Positions 35,520-45,425 of a stretch of DNA of 64,000 nt are shown here, piece after piece. The notes beneath the pieces are model-generated. The model saw only the letters and a program-made list of their open reading frames with translations. It had not been told where the DNA came from and did no database searches. The DNA comes from Methylomonas sp. UP202. Its GTDB lineage: Bacteria; Pseudomonadota; Gammaproteobacteria; Methylococcales; Methylomonadaceae. Within the stretch, counting starts at the first letter, position 1, and each line of letters begins with the position of its first letter. Location: NCBI RefSeq assembly GCF_029910655.1, contig NZ_CP123897.1, positions 3,709,547 to 3,773,546 of the forward strand. The letters run 5' to 3'. Made by a program: the position numbers and the translations under genes.

Positions 35520-36398
35520 ATGACCGAGGCCATATCTCCCCCGCTAAACAGCAAACTGGCGAAAAACCGCTTGTACCAGGATTGCTTCAAATACATGCAA
35601 TCCGACTCCCTGGCTTTACCGACCATTCCCGACGTCTCGGTGAAAATCCGTCGGGCGATCAACGAACCCAGTGCCAACAGCAATAAAATCGCTCGCGTCG
35701 TACAGATCGATCCAAGCATCACCGCGCGCTTGATCAAGATCTCCAACAGCCCGTTGTACCGGGGCCGCCGCCGAATCGAAAGCTGCCCGGAAGCCTTGAC
35801 CCGGCTAGGCCTGAAAGCCGCCCAGGACATCATCACCGCGTTCGCGCTGAAGGCGGTGTTCAATGCCAAATCGCCGGTGATACGCCGCAAGATGCAGGAA
35901 CTCTGGTCGCATAGCAGCTATGTCGCGGCGATCAGTGCGGTACTGGCGCACAAGACACCGGGCTTCGACCCGGACCGCGCCATGTTGGCGGGCCTAATTC
36001 ACGACATCGGCGTCGTACCGATTTTGGCTTACGCCGACCGCCAACCCGACATTCTAACCAACCCCGACGACTTGGCCGAAGCGGTGCGGGAACTGCGCGC
36101 GCCGATCGGCGTGCAGATCGTTCGCAAATGGGACTTTCCCAGCGATTTCGAGGATGTCATCATTCAGGCCGAAAACTGGTACCGCGACGGCGGCGCCCAG
36201 GCCAGCTATTGCGATATCGTGATGATCTCGCAATTGCATAGCTTCATCGGCAAGGTCGACATCAAGAAAATGCCCAAAATGGACGACTTGCCGGCCTATA
36301 AAAAAATCGCCGCCGGCAATCTGGACGCCGATCTGAGCATCAACGTGCTGGATCAGGCCAAGGATGAAATCGAACACATACGCCAGATGCTCAGTTAA
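35520..36398 (+). CDS. HDOD-domain signalling protein
   Basis: The 292-residue product has an HDOD domain: LPTIPDVSVKIRRAINEP, VVQIDPSITARLIKISNSP, then LAHKTPGFDPDRAMLAGLIHDIGVVPIL near 150. HDOD proteins are HD-GYP relatives usually without phosphodiesterase activity that act in signalling, motility or stress control. The HD pair is present in GLIHDIG, but other metal ligands cannot be judged. The ATG at 35520 is taken over a TTG at 35499; neither has a strong ribosome site. Confidence 0.87.
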   Translation: MTEAISPPLNSKLAKNRLYQDCFKYMQSDSLALPTIPDVSVKIRRAINEPSANSNKIARVVQIDPSITARLIKISNSPLYRGRRRIESCPEALTRLGLKAAQDIITAFALKAVFNAKSPVIRRKMQELWSHSSYVAAISAVLAHKTPGFDPDRAMLAGLIHDIGVVPILAYADRQPDILTNPDDLAEAVRELRAPIGVQIVRKWDFPSDFEDVIIQAENWYRDGGAQASYCDIVMISQLHSFIGKVDIKKMPKMDDLPAYKKIAAGNLDADLSINVLDQAKDEIEHIRQMLS

Positions 36399-36429
36399 TC
36401 CACCCTACCGACACTCAAGGAGTCCGCCG

Positions 36430-36774
36430 ATGAAAACCCCGATTCTGTCTTTCAGCTTTTGCGCCCTGCTGTTCGCGGGCCCCGCCACGGCCGGCACCTT
36501 GTCCGGCGGCGCTTGGCAACCCGCCGGCTGCGGCGTCAAACCCGACGCGCCGGTCATCGACGACAGCGACGTGGATACTTTCAATAAAAGTATCGCCGCA
36601 ATCAACACTTGGCAGCAAAAATCCCGCGATTATTTCGAATGCCTGATCAAGGAAGCCAATACCGACAATGCCATCATCGCCGAATCGGCCAACCAGGCTC
36701 AGGCCAAGTATCGGGAAGCCGTCGAAAAAATCGGCGCGGAAGCCGACGCCGCCAAAAAGAAACTGGATAAATAA
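36430..36774 (+). CDS. Small secreted protein of unknown function
   Basis: The 114-residue product has a Sec signal peptide (MKTPILSFSFCALLFAGPATAG, cut near residue 21) and a short mature part with two cysteines (AGCGVKP, FECLIK) and a helical, coiled-coil-like C-terminus rich in Ala, Glu and Lys. AAGGAGT lies 7 bases before the ATG. It sits 31 bases after the HDOD gene. No family is recognised. Confidence 0.7.
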   Translation: MKTPILSFSFCALLFAGPATAGTLSGGAWQPAGCGVKPDAPVIDDSDVDTFNKSIAAINTWQQKSRDYFECLIKEANTDNAIIAESANQAQAKYREAVEKIGAEADAAKKKLDK

Positions 36775-36819
36775 TTTTCGAAGCGCCGATCGGCAAAACA
36801 CCACTTATAAACTCGCCCC

Positions 36820-38067
36820 ATGAACCGACTCGATTGCATCCCCCTACTACTAACGATGGCGCTGGTAACGACCGGCTGCTCCAGCATCGGCAAAGGCATC
36901 ACCGAAGCGATATTGGAAAAGCAGGATCAGGAAGATACCCGGGTCTGCGAAATCAAGGGCGACAAATTCAACGGCATTAAACCGCAACTCGAAGTCCCCA
37001 AGCGGACGATGAAGGTTTTGATGGTGCATGGCGTCGGCAATCATTTGCCCGGTTATTCGACGCAGTTCATGGAAAAGCTGACCAAGGAATTGGACCTGAC
37101 CGTCACCAGTAAAAACGTCAAAAATATCCAATTGGCGGATACGGCGGTACCGGAAAAGCCGTTGGGCAATTTGCGTATCAACCGCTATCTGGACGCCAGC
37201 CAAACTCAAGAATTACTATTTTACGAGCTGACCTGGTCGGAAATCACCGCCAAGGAAAAAGAAGTGTTGTCCTACGACAACTCCGGCGAACAGTCGTTTC
37301 GGCGCGCGGAAGTCAACGATCTGCTGAAAAAATTCTCCAACGACACCGGCCCCGACCCGATCATTTATCTGGGCGAGAAACGCGAAGACATCCTGTCGGC
37401 CTTCGCTCAGTCGTTTTGCTGGATGATACAGGGCGACTGGAACAGTTTGCCGGATGAAGTGCGCCAAGTTTGCACCACCAAGAACGTCACGCCGTTTTAC
37501 AACGATAGCTATGCCTTCGTCTCGCACAGCCTGGGCAGCCGAATTACGATAGACGGCCTGCAGAAAATCGCCGCCAAGCTGGGCAACGGCGAAACCGCCA
37601 GCTATTACACAGCACTAACCAATATTCTTAAAAATAAGGAAATTCCGATCTACATGATGTCCAACCAATTGCCAATGCTGCAATTGGGGCGCTCGTTGCC
37701 CGAAGTCGCCAATCAATCGGCCGCTTATTGCCGAGCCGACGGTGCCAAATACGCCGAACGCATCATGGCCAAAACCTCGATCATTGCCTTCAGCGACCCC
37801 AACGACTTACTCAGCTACGCGATCCCGCACGACTTCGCCAACAAATATTTGGATTCGCGCCTGTGCGTCAACGTCACCAACATCAATATCAACGTGGCCC
37901 GGGTCTACGACGCCTTCGGGCTCGGCAAACTGGCCAACCCGATGGATGCCCACGTCGGCTACGATACCGATGACCGAGTCATCGCACTGATCGCCAAGGG
38001 CATCGCCAATCCGCATACCGCCGAAACCGTCAAGCAACGCTGCCGCTGGACTCAGACTATCGACTAA
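36820..38067 (+). CDS. Lipoprotein with alpha/beta-hydrolase-like fold
   Basis: The 415-residue protein begins with a lipoprotein signal (LLLTMALVTTGCSS, Cys20). It then shows MKVLMVHGVGNHLPGY near 66, an oxyanion-loop-like motif, and FVSHSLGSRITIDGL near 230, where SHSLG replaces the usual GHSLG nucleophile elbow. SDPNDLLSYAIP near 325 could carry the acid. The pattern resembles lipase-like hydrolases. The first-glycine change leaves Ser as nucleophile, so activity is plausible but unproven. The cellular role is unknown. Confidence 0.7.
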   Translation: MNRLDCIPLLLTMALVTTGCSSIGKGITEAILEKQDQEDTRVCEIKGDKFNGIKPQLEVPKRTMKVLMVHGVGNHLPGYSTQFMEKLTKELDLTVTSKNVKNIQLADTAVPEKPLGNLRINRYLDASQTQELLFYELTWSEITAKEKEVLSYDNSGEQSFRRAEVNDLLKKFSNDTGPDPIIYLGEKREDILSAFAQSFCWMIQGDWNSLPDEVRQVCTTKNVTPFYNDSYAFVSHSLGSRITIDGLQKIAAKLGNGETASYYTALTNILKNKEIPIYMMSNQLPMLQLGRSLPEVANQSAAYCRADGAKYAERIMAKTSIIAFSDPNDLLSYAIPHDFANKYLDSRLCVNVTNININVARVYDAFGLGKLANPMDAHVGYDTDDRVIALIAKGIANPHTAETVKQRCRWTQTID

Positions 38068-38318
38068 CATCCGGCGGTCTTTCCGAAGCCCTAGAACTTG
38101 CGACATTGCCGCGAAAAACGGCTCCACCGCCATTACAGCCGCCTTCAATCCAAACCGCGCCACGTTAATCGGCCATATTCGCGCGCATGTTTCGGAGACC
38201 TGTTGACGGACTTCCGAGATTTTTCGGCTACAGTTAGATGCCGGTTATCGTTGTTGCGGGAACGCCGCGTGCTTTCTCGAAGACAACGATAGGTTTTCAC
38301 CTCAACTTGTTAAATCCG

Positions 38319-39620
38319 ATGACACTGCGGGCAAAACCCTATTCGGCGGCAATGTTTGCCGCTTTCGTTTTCGTCTGCGGACTACTGCCGCGTTTGAGCT
38401 ACGTATACTCGATGGAAATCGACTACCCGTTTCGAGCCGACGCCGGCAAATATCTGCAACTGGCAATCAATTTGGTCGAAAATCACGGTTATTCGCTGGC
38501 CGAATCGGCCCCGTTTACGCCATCCACGTTGATCAGTCCCGGCTATCCGGCCTTTCTAGCGGCAATATTGGACGCTACCGGTGACATCCAGCACTTTTAC
38601 AATACCGTTTTACTGAGTCAGGCGCTTCTATCCAGCCTGACCGTCGTGGGCGCGTTCTACTTGGCGTTACGGATCGGTGGCTTGCAAGCCGCAGTCCCTG
38701 CCGGTTTGTTGGTCGCGCTGTCGCCACAATTGATTATCGGAGCGGGCTATATCCTGACAGAAACCTTGTCGAGCTTCTTGATCACATTCTGCTTGGCCCT
38801 GCTGCTTGCCGGGTTTTCGAGAGGTCGCCCGACCCTATTCGTGGCATGCGGCGTGGTATTGGCTTTAGCGGCTTACGTCCGCCCGGCTGTATTGCTGCTT
38901 CCCGGCACGCTGCTGCCGCTGGCTTGGTGGACCCGAAACCATTTAAAAAATTGCCTGATCGTGGCTGTGACCGCCGCAGTGATTTGGTCACCCTGGCAAA
39001 TTTGGCAATCCAAGCACCGCCAAGCCGGAGAAGTCAGTTTGGCTGCGGCGGCCCTGACCTTGGGCGGTTACCCCGACTTAATTTTTAAAAGCCCGGAGTT
39101 TAAAGCGTATCCCTACCGAGAAGACCCCCAATATGCGGCCATGAGCCAAAGCTTGGGTGAGGCCTATCGGGTCATTCGCGAGCGCGCCGCAGCGGAACCC
39201 TGGAAATTTTTAAATTGGTATGTGTTCGGTAAGCCGATGATGTACTGGCAAGCCGAAGAAGTGGCCGGCCCTGGCGGCCCGTACGTTTATAACATCAATT
39301 CGTCGGTATTTACCCGGCAAGCCATTCCGGCGGCCAGCTTGAACGGCATGATGGCGCTGCATCCGTTCATCATCGCGCTGACGGCCGCCGCTTGCCTTTG
39401 GACTCTGATCGACCTTTGCCGCCGCCGCTCGAGTCCCGCGACCCAGCCGGCGTGGTTGCTTTGCGCGGCGCTGGTCGTCTATTTCACCGCCGTTCATACC
39501 GTGTTGGCGCCGCTACCGCGTTACGCCTTCCCGATCTATCCGATCGCATACGCGCTGGCTGCCGGTCTGGTCGCGCGCATGCCCGCTTGGCTGAGGAGGC
39601 GCGCCGATGAAACCACTTAG
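38319..39620 (+). CDS. GT-C membrane glycosyltransferase (family 39-like)
   Basis: The 433-residue protein has an N-terminal helix, then MEIDYPFRADAGKYLQLA with the acidic loop of PMT/ArnT-type enzymes, FTPSTLISPGYPAFLAAIL, and about ten further hydrophobic segments. The start at 38319 (MTLRAKPYS) is preferred over a frame from 38238, whose leader is not protein-like; no ribosome site is obvious. With the two genes that follow it forms a three-part set like GtrABC or ArnT-ArnEF systems: a membrane GT2 loads a sugar on a lipid carrier, a small flippase turns it over and this enzyme transfers it outside. The 250 bases before it contain no gene. Confidence 0.78.
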   Translation: MTLRAKPYSAAMFAAFVFVCGLLPRLSYVYSMEIDYPFRADAGKYLQLAINLVENHGYSLAESAPFTPSTLISPGYPAFLAAILDATGDIQHFYNTVLLSQALLSSLTVVGAFYLALRIGGLQAAVPAGLLVALSPQLIIGAGYILTETLSSFLITFCLALLLAGFSRGRPTLFVACGVVLALAAYVRPAVLLLPGTLLPLAWWTRNHLKNCLIVAVTAAVIWSPWQIWQSKHRQAGEVSLAAAALTLGGYPDLIFKSPEFKAYPYREDPQYAAMSQSLGEAYRVIRERAAAEPWKFLNWYVFGKPMMYWQAEEVAGPGGPYVYNINSSVFTRQAIPAASLNGMMALHPFIIALTAAACLWTLIDLCRRRSSPATQPAWLLCAALVVYFTAVHTVLAPLPRYAFPIYPIAYALAAGLVARMPAWLRRRADETT

Positions 39621-39963
39621 TCTGTTGTTGTGCCTGACTGTAACGCTGGCGTTGGCGGCCGGTCAGTTACTGTTTAAAAAGGCCGCAACCTCAATTTCAA
39701 CCGCTACTCTCAGCGCCGGACTGCTGGATGCCCTGCGCAATCCCTATTTACTCGGCGGCCTGCTGTTATACGCACTGACCACTGGCTTGTGGGTGTACGT
39801 CCTAAATTCGGTTCCGCTAGGCAAGGCTTATCCGTTCACCGCGGCGGCCTACTTAATCGTGCCGCTGGCCGCGCACCATCTGTTTGGCGAAGTCTGGAAT
39901 TTACAAATGTTATTCGGCTCGCTAATGATCGTCGCCGGCATCGTCGCGATAGGAAGCGCCTGA
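39607..39963 (+). CDS. SMR/EamA-type small flippase, ArnE/ArnF-like
   Basis: The 118-residue protein has four transmembrane helices, starting LLLCLTVTLALAAGQLLFKKA with the conserved GQLLFK, and includes GLWVYVLNSVPLGKAYPFTA and FGSLMIVAGIVAIGS. This is the pattern of ArnE/ArnF subunits that flip lipid-linked aminoarabinose, and of related small multidrug-type proteins. It overlaps the upstream glycosyltransferase by 14 bases and shares one base with the next gene, so the three are coupled. Confidence 0.82.
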   Translation: MKPLSLLLCLTVTLALAAGQLLFKKAATSISTATLSAGLLDALRNPYLLGGLLLYALTTGLWVYVLNSVPLGKAYPFTAAAYLIVPLAAHHLFGEVWNLQMLFGSLMIVAGIVAIGSA

Positions 39964-40910
39964 TGCGGATTGCGGTAGTGATTCCCTGTTACAAGACCGG
40001 CGCCGAAGTGCTGCGAGTATTAACCCGGATCGGTCCGCAAGTGTCGGCGATCTATTTGGTGGACGACGCCTGCCCCGAACGAACCGCCGACTGGGTCGAA
40101 CAACACCTCAGCGATCCGCGCCTGAGAATTCTGCGTCACGCTAAAAACCAAGGCGTCGGCGGAGCGGTAATCTCCGGCATCCGCGCCGCCTTGGCCGACC
40201 ACACCGACATCATCGTCAAAATCGACGGGGACGGCCAGATGGACCCCGCCCTGATCGACAAATTCGTCGAACCGATTCGCTTGGGACGAGCCGACTATTG
40301 CAAGGGCAACCGCTTTTACCGGCTGGATTATCTGCACGGCATGCCGACTTTGCGTCTATTGGGTAACACCCTATTGTCGTTCATCGCCAAAATGTCGACC
40401 GGTTATTGGAACATCATGGACCCCACCAACGGCTACGTCGCGATACACGCCAAAATCGCCGAGGAATTGCCGCTCGACAAACTGTCTCGGCGCTTTTTCT
40501 TCGAATCCGATCTGCTATTTCGTTTGAACGTGATGCGGGCGGTGGTCGAGGACGTTCCGATGCGCGCGGTTTACGCCAACGAGGTGAGCAACCTGTCAAT
40601 CGGCCGCATCGTCTTCGAATTTTCCGGGCTGTATTTAAACCGTTTTTTCAAGCGATTGTTTTACAGTTATTTTCTACGCGGTTTTAATGCCGCCTCAATC
40701 ATGTTTATCAGCGGCTCGATCTTATTCGGCGGCGGCGCCTTATTCGGCGCCTGGCATTGGTACCACAACAGCATGGCCGGGGTATTATCCAGCGCAGGTA
40801 CCGTGATGTTGGCGGTGCTGCCTATCGTGTTAGGCTTCCAATTATTACTTGGCGCGATTCAGATCGACATTCAAAGCGAACCCCGCCTGCCGATACACGG
40901 CAAACTTTGA
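39963..40910 (+). CDS. Membrane-anchored family 2 glycosyltransferase (GtrB/DPM1-like)
   Basis: The 315-residue enzyme has a GT-A domain with VVIPCYKTGAEV, VDDACPERTAD, KIDGDGQMDP (the metal-binding DxD) near residue 90, and FFESDLLFRL with the acidic catalytic region. Two C-terminal transmembrane helices follow (ASIMFISGSILFGGGALFG, VMLAVLPIVLGFQLLLG). This is the layout of dolichol- or bactoprenol-phosphate sugar synthases such as GtrB. The start codon overlaps the flippase stop. The sugar is not predictable. Confidence 0.88.
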   Translation: MRIAVVIPCYKTGAEVLRVLTRIGPQVSAIYLVDDACPERTADWVEQHLSDPRLRILRHAKNQGVGGAVISGIRAALADHTDIIVKIDGDGQMDPALIDKFVEPIRLGRADYCKGNRFYRLDYLHGMPTLRLLGNTLLSFIAKMSTGYWNIMDPTNGYVAIHAKIAEELPLDKLSRRFFFESDLLFRLNVMRAVVEDVPMRAVYANEVSNLSIGRIVFEFSGLYLNRFFKRLFYSYFLRGFNAASIMFISGSILFGGGALFGAWHWYHNSMAGVLSSAGTVMLAVLPIVLGFQLLLGAIQIDIQSEPRLPIHGKL

Positions 40911-41008
40911 AAGCGCGCCCAACCCGCACGTCGCGCGCGCGGCATCGTTGCCTAGGCCCTCGCCCCGCTAATCGGCTTTGCCCTGACCGGATTCAGCCCG
41001 TATAGCAT

Positions 41009-41258
41009 GCAGACTGTCAGTCAGGTGGTCGATCAAGTATTGGCGCAGCCCGAAGGCGAGCGCTGGACGCCGCTAGTCAACGCGCGCAAGGACGAGCACG
41101 TGTACTACTGGAAGACCCTGGGCTTTTCGCGCGCCCGCATCAACTCGGTTGACCGAATCCTTCGAAACCGCCTGGCGCTTGTCGGAGGGCTTGGCTATTG
41201 CGACTTCGAAGGAAAGTGGCGAGCAACTCTGCTGTTGTTCTCCGAGCGCTACGCCTGA
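41009..41258 (+). pseudogene. uvrA: Decayed internal fragment of uvrA
   Basis: This piece reads [19 protein letters not shown], then VNARKDEHV, RARIN, and LLFSERYA before a stop. It follows the intact uvrA sequence at about 42851-43211 but with several internal deletions and many substitutions. Near-identical words such as GATCAAGTATTGGCGCAGCC occur in both. It has no start region and no ATPase motifs, so it cannot be functional. It probably came from a duplication, or from recombination with a diverged uvrA, at this site. The rest of the 40911-41393 gap shows no gene. Confidence 0.85.
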
Positions 41259-41393
41259 CCCAATTGAGATAGCCAGAACGTACGCCAACATTTAGATCCG
41301 CAACAGGCGTAACACAATCCCGACAAGAGTCTGGATGGCGTGGCGGAGATAGACATATCCTATGTGTTTCCAGATAATCTGCGCATTTGCATG

Positions 41394-42170
41394 TCATTCA
41401 TCGCGGGTAAACAGCAAGTATTCCGCCCAGTTTGACTCAATAAAACCATAAGGCTGAAGAGCTCGCCGAATCGCCTCCGTACAACCGGGACGGAATCTAT
41501 CGTGTACTTCTATGGCGAGCATTCCAACCCGGTCTATCCAATCGTCAACACCATCCTTGAAAACTTCATACTCACTCCCCTCAATGTCTATCTTCAGTAA
41601 ATCGATTCTAGCGTATGAATATTCATCCAATATATCTTTCACACCCAACGCGCTTATCGACCGACCATCCGACACAGATTGCTCAGATACCTGAAAAGCC
41701 CAGGATTCGGCCCCAGGATTTGTGACGAAAATATCGGTTTTTTTAGACCAAAGCCCCTTCAAAACTGCCTTAACATTAGGATAGTCCGCAGTATTTCTCC
41801 GTAATAGTTCGAAATTTTGCCGGTCAATCTCCAACGCCAATATTTCCGCCTGAGGAAACCGATGTGCAAACACGACGCTAGCCAATCCAATGTTGGCACC
41901 AGCATCGACGATCACTCGAGGTTCACCAGAAATGGGGAAATCAGCTTGAAGTTCCTTAAAAATCTGCATAAACACTTCCGGATCGGAAGTACCGGCCCGA
42001 AGAGTTATCGGTTTAGAAATACCTGGCACTTTAACAACAACTTCACTGTTCGCAGGTAAAGACCAAAGTGCTTTACGCATGACCATCGCAATTTTCAAGC
42101 CGTGCCATATACCGAACCGCTCTCGCCAAGGCCGAGCCCAGTTGTAAAAATCCATGATCTTGCCGGACAT
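41394..42170 (-). CDS. FkbM-family methyltransferase
   Basis: The 258-residue protein has the FkbM core: PRVIVDAGANIGLASVVFA near 85-102 for SAM binding, ILALEIDRQNFELLRRN, and IDLLKIDIEGSEYEVF near 190, followed by VHDRFRPG. Family members O-methylate sugars or small molecules, often in polysaccharide clusters. It runs opposite to both uvrA copies and has a lower GC content, suggesting it was inserted between them. It may act on the surface glycan made by genes at 38319-40910. Confidence 0.88.
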   Translation of the reverse strand: MSGKIMDFYNWARPWRERFGIWHGLKIAMVMRKALWSLPANSEVVVKVPGISKPITLRAGTSDPEVFMQIFKELQADFPISGEPRVIVDAGANIGLASVVFAHRFPQAEILALEIDRQNFELLRRNTADYPNVKAVLKGLWSKKTDIFVTNPGAESWAFQVSEQSVSDGRSISALGVKDILDEYSYARIDLLKIDIEGSEYEVFKDGVDDWIDRVGMLAIEVHDRFRPGCTEAIRRALQPYGFIESNWAEYLLFTRDE

Positions 42171-42461
42171 TAATCCCCCAAAGGTCGGATTTAAGCTTTG
42201 AAATACATCGTCAACAACCGAATCATAGCACTGCTATTCCATTGATAACCAATGTAGGTTTCGGAGTTCAACAAACAGTCTATTCTGAGTCCGCTAATAA
42301 GCCGCCCCGAAATCCGGATGACCAAACAAAAGACGTTCAAATGCGGGAAAACTTAGGATTTGCCATTATCCGGACCAAGGATAAATTACGCAGCCTTCTT
42401 TACCCAGACTCAGGCCAACCTTTATAGTATCGAGCTGTGTAAATTTTCACTATGCTCAGCA

Positions 42462-45278
42462 ATGGACACCATAAGCATACGCGGCGCCCGCACCCACAAT
42501 CTAAAGAACATCGACATCGACCTACCGCGCGACAAGTTGATCGTCATTACCGGCCTGTCCGGTTCCGGCAAGTCGTCGCTGGCTTTCGATACCATTTACG
42601 CCGAGGGCCAACGCCGTTACGTCGAGTCGCTGTCGGCCTACGCCCGCCAGTTCTTGTCGATGATGGAGAAGCCGGACGTCGACCATATCGAAGGCTTGTC
42701 GCCGGCGATTTCCATCGAGCAAAAATCCACCTCGCACAATCCGCGCTCCACGGTAGGCACCATTACCGAGATTTACGATTATCTGCGTTTGTTGTACGCC
42801 CGAGTCGGCATTCCGCGCTGCCCGGAGCACGGCGTATCGCTGGAAGCGCAGACTGTCAGCCAAATGGTCGATCAAGTATTGGCGCAGCCCGAAGGCGAGC
42901 GCTGGATGCTGCTGGCGCCGGTGGTCAACGCGCGTAAGGGCGAGCATGTGCTGTTGCTGGAAGACTTGAAGGCCCAGGGCTTTTTACGCGCCCGCATCGA
43001 CGGCGAAGTCTACGAGTTGGACGAGCCCCCTGCCCTGGATTTAAAGAAAAAACACAACATCGAAGTCATCGTCGATCGCTTTAAAATCCGCGACGACATT
43101 CAACTGCGGCTGGCCGAATCCTTCGAAACCGCATTGCGGCTGTCGGAAGGCCTGGCGATTGCCGCGTCGATGGAAAACGATCAGCAACTGCTGTTCTCGG
43201 AACGTTACGCCTGCCCCCACTGCGGCTATAGTCTCAGCGAACTCGAACCTCGCATCTTTTCCTTCAACAACCCGAAAGGCGCTTGCCCCAGTTGCGACGG
43301 CCTCGGAGTGCGCCAGCATTTCGATCCGCAATTGGTGGTGCACAATCCGGAGATCAGCCTGGCCGGCGGCGCGGTGCGCGGCTGGGACCGGCGCAACGCC
43401 TATTACTACCAAATCGTCTGTGCGCTGGCCGCGCATTACGGTTTCGATCCGGAAGCGCCGTTCGCGCATATCCCCAAAACCGTCCAAGCCGCGATTCTGT
43501 ATGGTAGCGGCGACGAGGCCATCGCCTTTCAATTCCAAATGGGCAACGGCAAGGCCAAAACCAGCCGGCACAGCTTCGAAGGCATCATTCCCAACATGGA
43601 GCGCCGCTACCGCGAGAGCGATTCGCAGATGGTACGCGATGAACTGGCCAAGTATCTGGCGCAGCAGACCTGCACGGTCTGCGACGGCGCGCGCCTGAAT
43701 TTAGCGGCGCGCAACGTGTTCGTCGAAGGCCGTCCCCTTCATCACATCACTCGCTTGCCGATTCGGGAGACATTGGCTTTCTTCCAGACGCTGACGATTC
43801 CCGGCCATCGCGGCGAAATCGCCGCCAAAATCAACAAGGAAATCCAGGAAAGGCTGGAATTCTTGGTTAATGTCGGCTTGGATTACCTTACCCTGGACCG
43901 CAGCGCCGACACGCTGTCCGGCGGCGAAGCGCAACGCATCAGGCTGGCTAGCCAAATTGGCGCCGGCCTTGTCGGCGTGATGTACGTGCTGGACGAACCG
44001 TCAATCGGTTTGCACCAGCGCGACAACGAACGCTTGCTGAATACGCTATTCAGATTGCGCGACTTGGGCAACACCGTGATCGTCGTCGAACACGACGAAG
44101 ACGCCATTCGCGCCGCCGACCACGTGGTCGATATCGGCCCCGGCGCCGGCGTGCACGGCGGTCAAATCGTCGCGCAAGGCACGCCCGCGCAAATTCTGGC
44201 CAATGCCAATTCGCTGACCGGCCAATACCTGTCGGGCGCGGAAACCATCGCAGTGCCGAAGAAGACCACACCCAACGATACTGCCCGGCAATTGACGATC
44301 AAGGGCGCCTCCGGCAACAACCTGAAAAACGTCACAGTCGGTTTCCCGATCGGCCTGTTGACCTGCGTGACCGGTGTGTCCGGCTCCGGTAAATCGACCT
44401 TGATCAACGACACCCTATATAGCCACGCCGCGCGTCTGATCAACGGCGCCAGTTGTATTCCGGCGCCGTGCGCGGCCATCGAAGGCTTGGAGCAATTCGA
44501 CAAGGTGGTGGACATCGATCAAAGCCCGATCGGCCGTACCCCCCGCTCGAATCCGGCCACCTACACCGGCATCTTCACGCCGATCCGCGAGCTGTTCTCG
44601 GCGGTGCCGGAGGCTCGTTCGCGTGGTTACAATCCAGGCCGTTTCAGTTTTAACGTAAAAGGCGGCCGCTGCGAGGCCTGCGCCGGCGACGGCGTAATCA
44701 AGGTGGAAATGCACTTTCTGCCGGACGTCTTCGTACCCTGCGACATCTGCCAGGGTAAACGCTACAACCGCGAAACCCTGGAAATCCGCTACAAGGGCAA
44801 GACGATACACGAAGTCTTGGAAATGACCGTCGAAGACGCTGCGGCGTTTTTCTCGGCGATTCCCAGCCTGGCGCGCAAGCTGCAAACCTTGATTGATGTC
44901 GGCTTGAGCTACATCACCCTTGGCCAGAACGCCGTGACCCTGTCCGGTGGCGAAGCGCAACGGGTCAAGCTGGCGAAAGAACTATCCAAACGCGACACCG
45001 GCACCACGCTATATATTCTCGACGAACCCACCACTGGCCTGCATTTCCACGACATCAAGCAGTTGCTCAGCGTGCTGCATACCCTACGCGACCACGGCAA
45101 CACCTTGATCGTCATCGAACACAACCTGGATGTGATCAAAACCGCCGACTGGATCGTCGACATGGGGCCGGAAGGCGGTAGCGGCGGCGGCACGCTGATG
45201 GCGGAAGGCACGCCCAAGCAAATTGCCAAGCATAAGACTTCGCATACCGGAAAGTATTTGCGACGGTTTTTTGCTTAG
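42462..45278 (+). CDS. uvrA: Excinuclease ABC subunit A
   Basis: The 938-residue protein is the damage-recognition ATPase of nucleotide excision repair. It has two ABC modules: Walker [14 protein letters not shown] near 31 and [13 protein letters not shown] near 635, signatures [12 protein letters not shown] and [12 protein letters not shown], and Walker [12 protein letters not shown] and [11 protein letters not shown]. Zinc sites CPHC/CPSC and CEAC/CDIC are present. The ATG at 42462 gives the normal start [19 protein letters not shown]; upstream in-frame codons from 42360 are not conserved. No clear LexA box was found in the 291 bases upstream. Confidence 0.97.
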   Translation: MDTISIRGARTHNLKNIDIDLPRDKLIVITGLSGSGKSSLAFDTIYAEGQRRYVESLSAYARQFLSMMEKPDVDHIEGLSPAISIEQKSTSHNPRSTVGTITEIYDYLRLLYARVGIPRCPEHGVSLEAQTVSQMVDQVLAQPEGERWMLLAPVVNARKGEHVLLLEDLKAQGFLRARIDGEVYELDEPPALDLKKKHNIEVIVDRFKIRDDIQLRLAESFETALRLSEGLAIAASMENDQQLLFSERYACPHCGYSLSELEPRIFSFNNPKGACPSCDGLGVRQHFDPQLVVHNPEISLAGGAVRGWDRRNAYYYQIVCALAAHYGFDPEAPFAHIPKTVQAAILYGSGDEAIAFQFQMGNGKAKTSRHSFEGIIPNMERRYRESDSQMVRDELAKYLAQQTCTVCDGARLNLAARNVFVEGRPLHHITRLPIRETLAFFQTLTIPGHRGEIAAKINKEIQERLEFLVNVGLDYLTLDRSADTLSGGEAQRIRLASQIGAGLVGVMYVLDEPSIGLHQRDNERLLNTLFRLRDLGNTVIVVEHDEDAIRAADHVVDIGPGAGVHGGQIVAQGTPAQILANANSLTGQYLSGAETIAVPKKTTPNDTARQLTIKGASGNNLKNVTVGFPIGLLTCVTGVSGSGKSTLINDTLYSHAARLINGASCIPAPCAAIEGLEQFDKVVDIDQSPIGRTPRSNPATYTGIFTPIRELFSAVPEARSRGYNPGRFSFNVKGGRCEACAGDGVIKVEMHFLPDVFVPCDICQGKRYNRETLEIRYKGKTIHEVLEMTVEDAAAFFSAIPSLARKLQTLIDVGLSYITLGQNAVTLSGGEAQRVKLAKELSKRDTGTTLYILDEPTTGLHFHDIKQLLSVLHTLRDHGNTLIVIEHNLDVIKTADWIVDMGPEGGSGGGTLMAEGTPKQIAKHKTSHTGKYLRRFFA

Positions 45279-45425
45279 ACACGCCGTTCTCCCCTGATTC
45301 CCCGCGCAGGGCGGGAACCGGCAAACACCGCTCCGCGCGGCGCCAGAAGAAGCGCAACGCGGCCGCGGCCTTTATCAGTCTTGACGCCATACATTGTCCT
45401 CCCGCAGGTTGGCCTCTCCCAATAG

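Noticed and set aside
41007..41258. Short plus-strand frame as a real 83-residue protein
   Set aside because: It is a deletion-riddled piece of uvrA and is better called a pseudogene fragment.
42171..42461. LexA/SOS box before uvrA
   Set aside because: A CTGT occurs near 42435, but no ACAG stands at the required spacing, so no SOS box is claimed.
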